From: Campylobacteraceae bacterium
GTDB taxonomy: Bacteria > Campylobacterota > Campylobacteria > Campylobacterales > Sulfurovaceae
Direction of reading: 5' to 3'
NCBI GenBank assembly: GCA_027026055.1
Contig: JALVPA010000017.1
Location: 1-7,519 of the forward strand
Length of the DNA stretch: 7,519 bases
The notes beneath the pieces were generated by a model, which was not told where the DNA came from, searched no databases, and worked only from the letters and a program-made list of their open reading frames with translations. Numbering within the stretch: the first letter of the stretch is position 1; the number at the start of each line of letters is the position of its first letter. Positions 6,861 to 7,519 of the stretch are shown here, piece by piece. A program made the position numbers and the translations under genes.

Positions 6861-7310
6861 ATGAAGTCGGCAAAAAAAGTTATTTTACACACAAGAAAAC
6901 GCGCTGCGTTTTCTCTACTCGAACTTCTTATCGTTATCGTCATTTTGGGATTGTTGGTCGCCGTGGTCGCTCCGGGCTTGATGGATACCGCCGATCAAGC
7001 GAAACGCGATACCGTCTGTATCAAGATGGCGGATTTGAAAAAACGTTTCGATATGTTCAAACTCGACAACGGAGTCTATCCCGAAACGGAAGAAGGATTC
7101 GAAGCGCTTTTGAAAAATCCCGATCCCGACAAATACCCTAATTATCGAAGCGTACCCTACCTTAAAAAAATGCCCAAGGATGCATGGAAAACCCCTTTTG
7201 TCTATCTCAACAAAGGCAACGATATCGAAATCATCTCTTATGGTGCCGACAGAAAAGAAGGAGGCGAAGGTAACGCTGCCGACATACGTTTGTCCGAATG
7301 TCAAAAGTAA
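6861..7310 (+). CDS. gspG: T2SS major pseudopilin GspG
   Basis: Main subunit of the periplasmic pseudopilus. The 149-residue precursor has a 16-residue basic leader ending KRAA^FSLLELLIVIVILG: Glu at mature position 5 (E21), but Ala rather than Gly at -1. The hydrophobic helix spans about 17-38. The family body follows: FKLDNGVYPETEEGFEALL (66-84), KMPKDAWKTPFVYL (103-116), ISYGADRKEGGEG (125-137) and ADI (140-142). These correspond to the usual DnGxYPtteqGL, DPWGxPY and SyGaDGxxGG-ADI blocks. The last block contains the calcium-site loop of GspG, so calcium binding is likely. In DPWG, Pro and Gly are replaced (DAWK). Two cysteines (C53, C147) are unusual. It is first in the rightward unit and its last 13 nt overlap the next pseudopilin gene. 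Confidence 0.95.
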   Translation: MKSAKKVILHTRKRAAFSLLELLIVIVILGLLVAVVAPGLMDTADQAKRDTVCIKMADLKKRFDMFKLDNGVYPETEEGFEALLKNPDPDKYPNYRSVPYLKKMPKDAWKTPFVYLNKGNDIEIISYGADRKEGGEGNAADIRLSECQK

Positions 7311-7519
7311 CATATCGCGCCCTTTTGCGCCGCGCCTTTTCACTTATCGAACTCATTATCGTCATCGCCGTGATCGGTACGGTATATTATCTCGGGTTTC
7401 ACGGATTCAAGACCGTTACCGCTCCTCCGCCCGTCTCTCTCGAAACCCTACCGAAAATCTTACGCGAAAACCCGATATTTCAAAAGGGCGGAACGCTACT
7501 GTGTCCGAACCGATGCGAA
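7298..7519 (+). CDS. Minor pseudopilin, GspH/I/J class (partial, runs off right edge)
   Basis: An open frame of 74 codons reaches the window end without a stop. It opens with a class III signal peptide, MSKVTYRALLRRA^FSLIEL, Glu at mature position 5 (E18), and a hydrophobic helix to about residue 36. Like GspG it has Ala at -1. A short Pro-rich turn follows (TAPPPVSLE), and the visible part ends with C69-PNR-C73. The start overlaps the gspG stop by 13 nt and has no clear ribosome site, which suggests translational coupling to gspG. Being next to gspG fits gspH, but too little of the globular domain is visible to choose among H, I and J. Confidence 0.82.
   Translation, partial: MSKVTYRALLRRAFSLIELIIVIAVIGTVYYLGFHGFKTVTAPPPVSLETLPKILRENPIFQKGGTLLCPNRCE

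Noticed and set aside
6915..7343. Minus-strand 142-codon frame opposite gspG
   Set aside because: It is antisense to the clearly conserved GspG and has no family features.
1..7519. Competence or type IV pilus system (Campylobacter cts-like DNA uptake) instead of T2SS
   Set aside because: GspC with HR and PDZ domains, a secretin with N0, a GspL/GspM pair and a large Glu5-less GspK are together diagnostic of T2SS. Pilus or competence loci lack GspC and GspK.

Overview
The window carries most of a type II secretion system (T2SS, general secretion pathway) locus. It has no rRNA, tRNA, insertion sequence, CRISPR array or recognisable cargo gene. Extended -10 promoter architecture, moderate GC, and pseudopilin signal peptides of the form R-A^FSL(I/L)EL suggest an environmental Campylobacterota (Epsilonproteobacteria) of the Sulfurovum/Sulfurimonas/Nitratifractor kind. 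That lineage call is inference from style and gene order, not from a marker gene.

Layout. A 74-bp divergent control region (6787-6860) separates two transcription units. Leftward (minus strand) runs a tightly packed operon in the order gspK (minor pseudopilin), gspL, gspM (inner-membrane platform), a short gspN-like gene, gspC (clamp protein with HR and PDZ domains), gspD (outer-membrane secretin) and gspE (assembly ATPase, cut by the left edge after 417 codons). Every neighbouring pair in this operon overlaps, by 29, 4, 7, 17, 14 and 1 nt, so there is no internal untranslated spacer. Rightward runs gspG (major pseudopilin), overlapped by 13 nt by a second minor-pseudopilin gene that is cut by the right edge.

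How the genes work together. GspE hydrolyses ATP in the cytoplasm, docked on GspL. GspL and GspM form the inner-membrane platform. GspC reaches through the periplasm, with its HR domain expected to contact the GspD N0 domain. GspG builds the pseudopilus, with GspK and the second minor pseudopilin expected at its tip, and substrates leave through the GspD channel. gspF, the remaining minor pseudopilins and the prepilin peptidase gspO are not in the window. They may lie just outside or elsewhere in the genome.

Most notable points: a near-perfect EF-hand/dockerin-type calcium loop in the GspC linker between HR and PDZ; Ala instead of the nearly invariant Gly at the -1 cleavage position of both rightward pseudopilins, while GspK keeps Gly; the K-L-M-N-C-D-E gene order with the pseudopilins split off divergently; and a compact divergent control region with a consensus extended -10, a 9-bp direct repeat and a 10-bp palindrome. 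There is no gene-free stretch longer than 300 bases.
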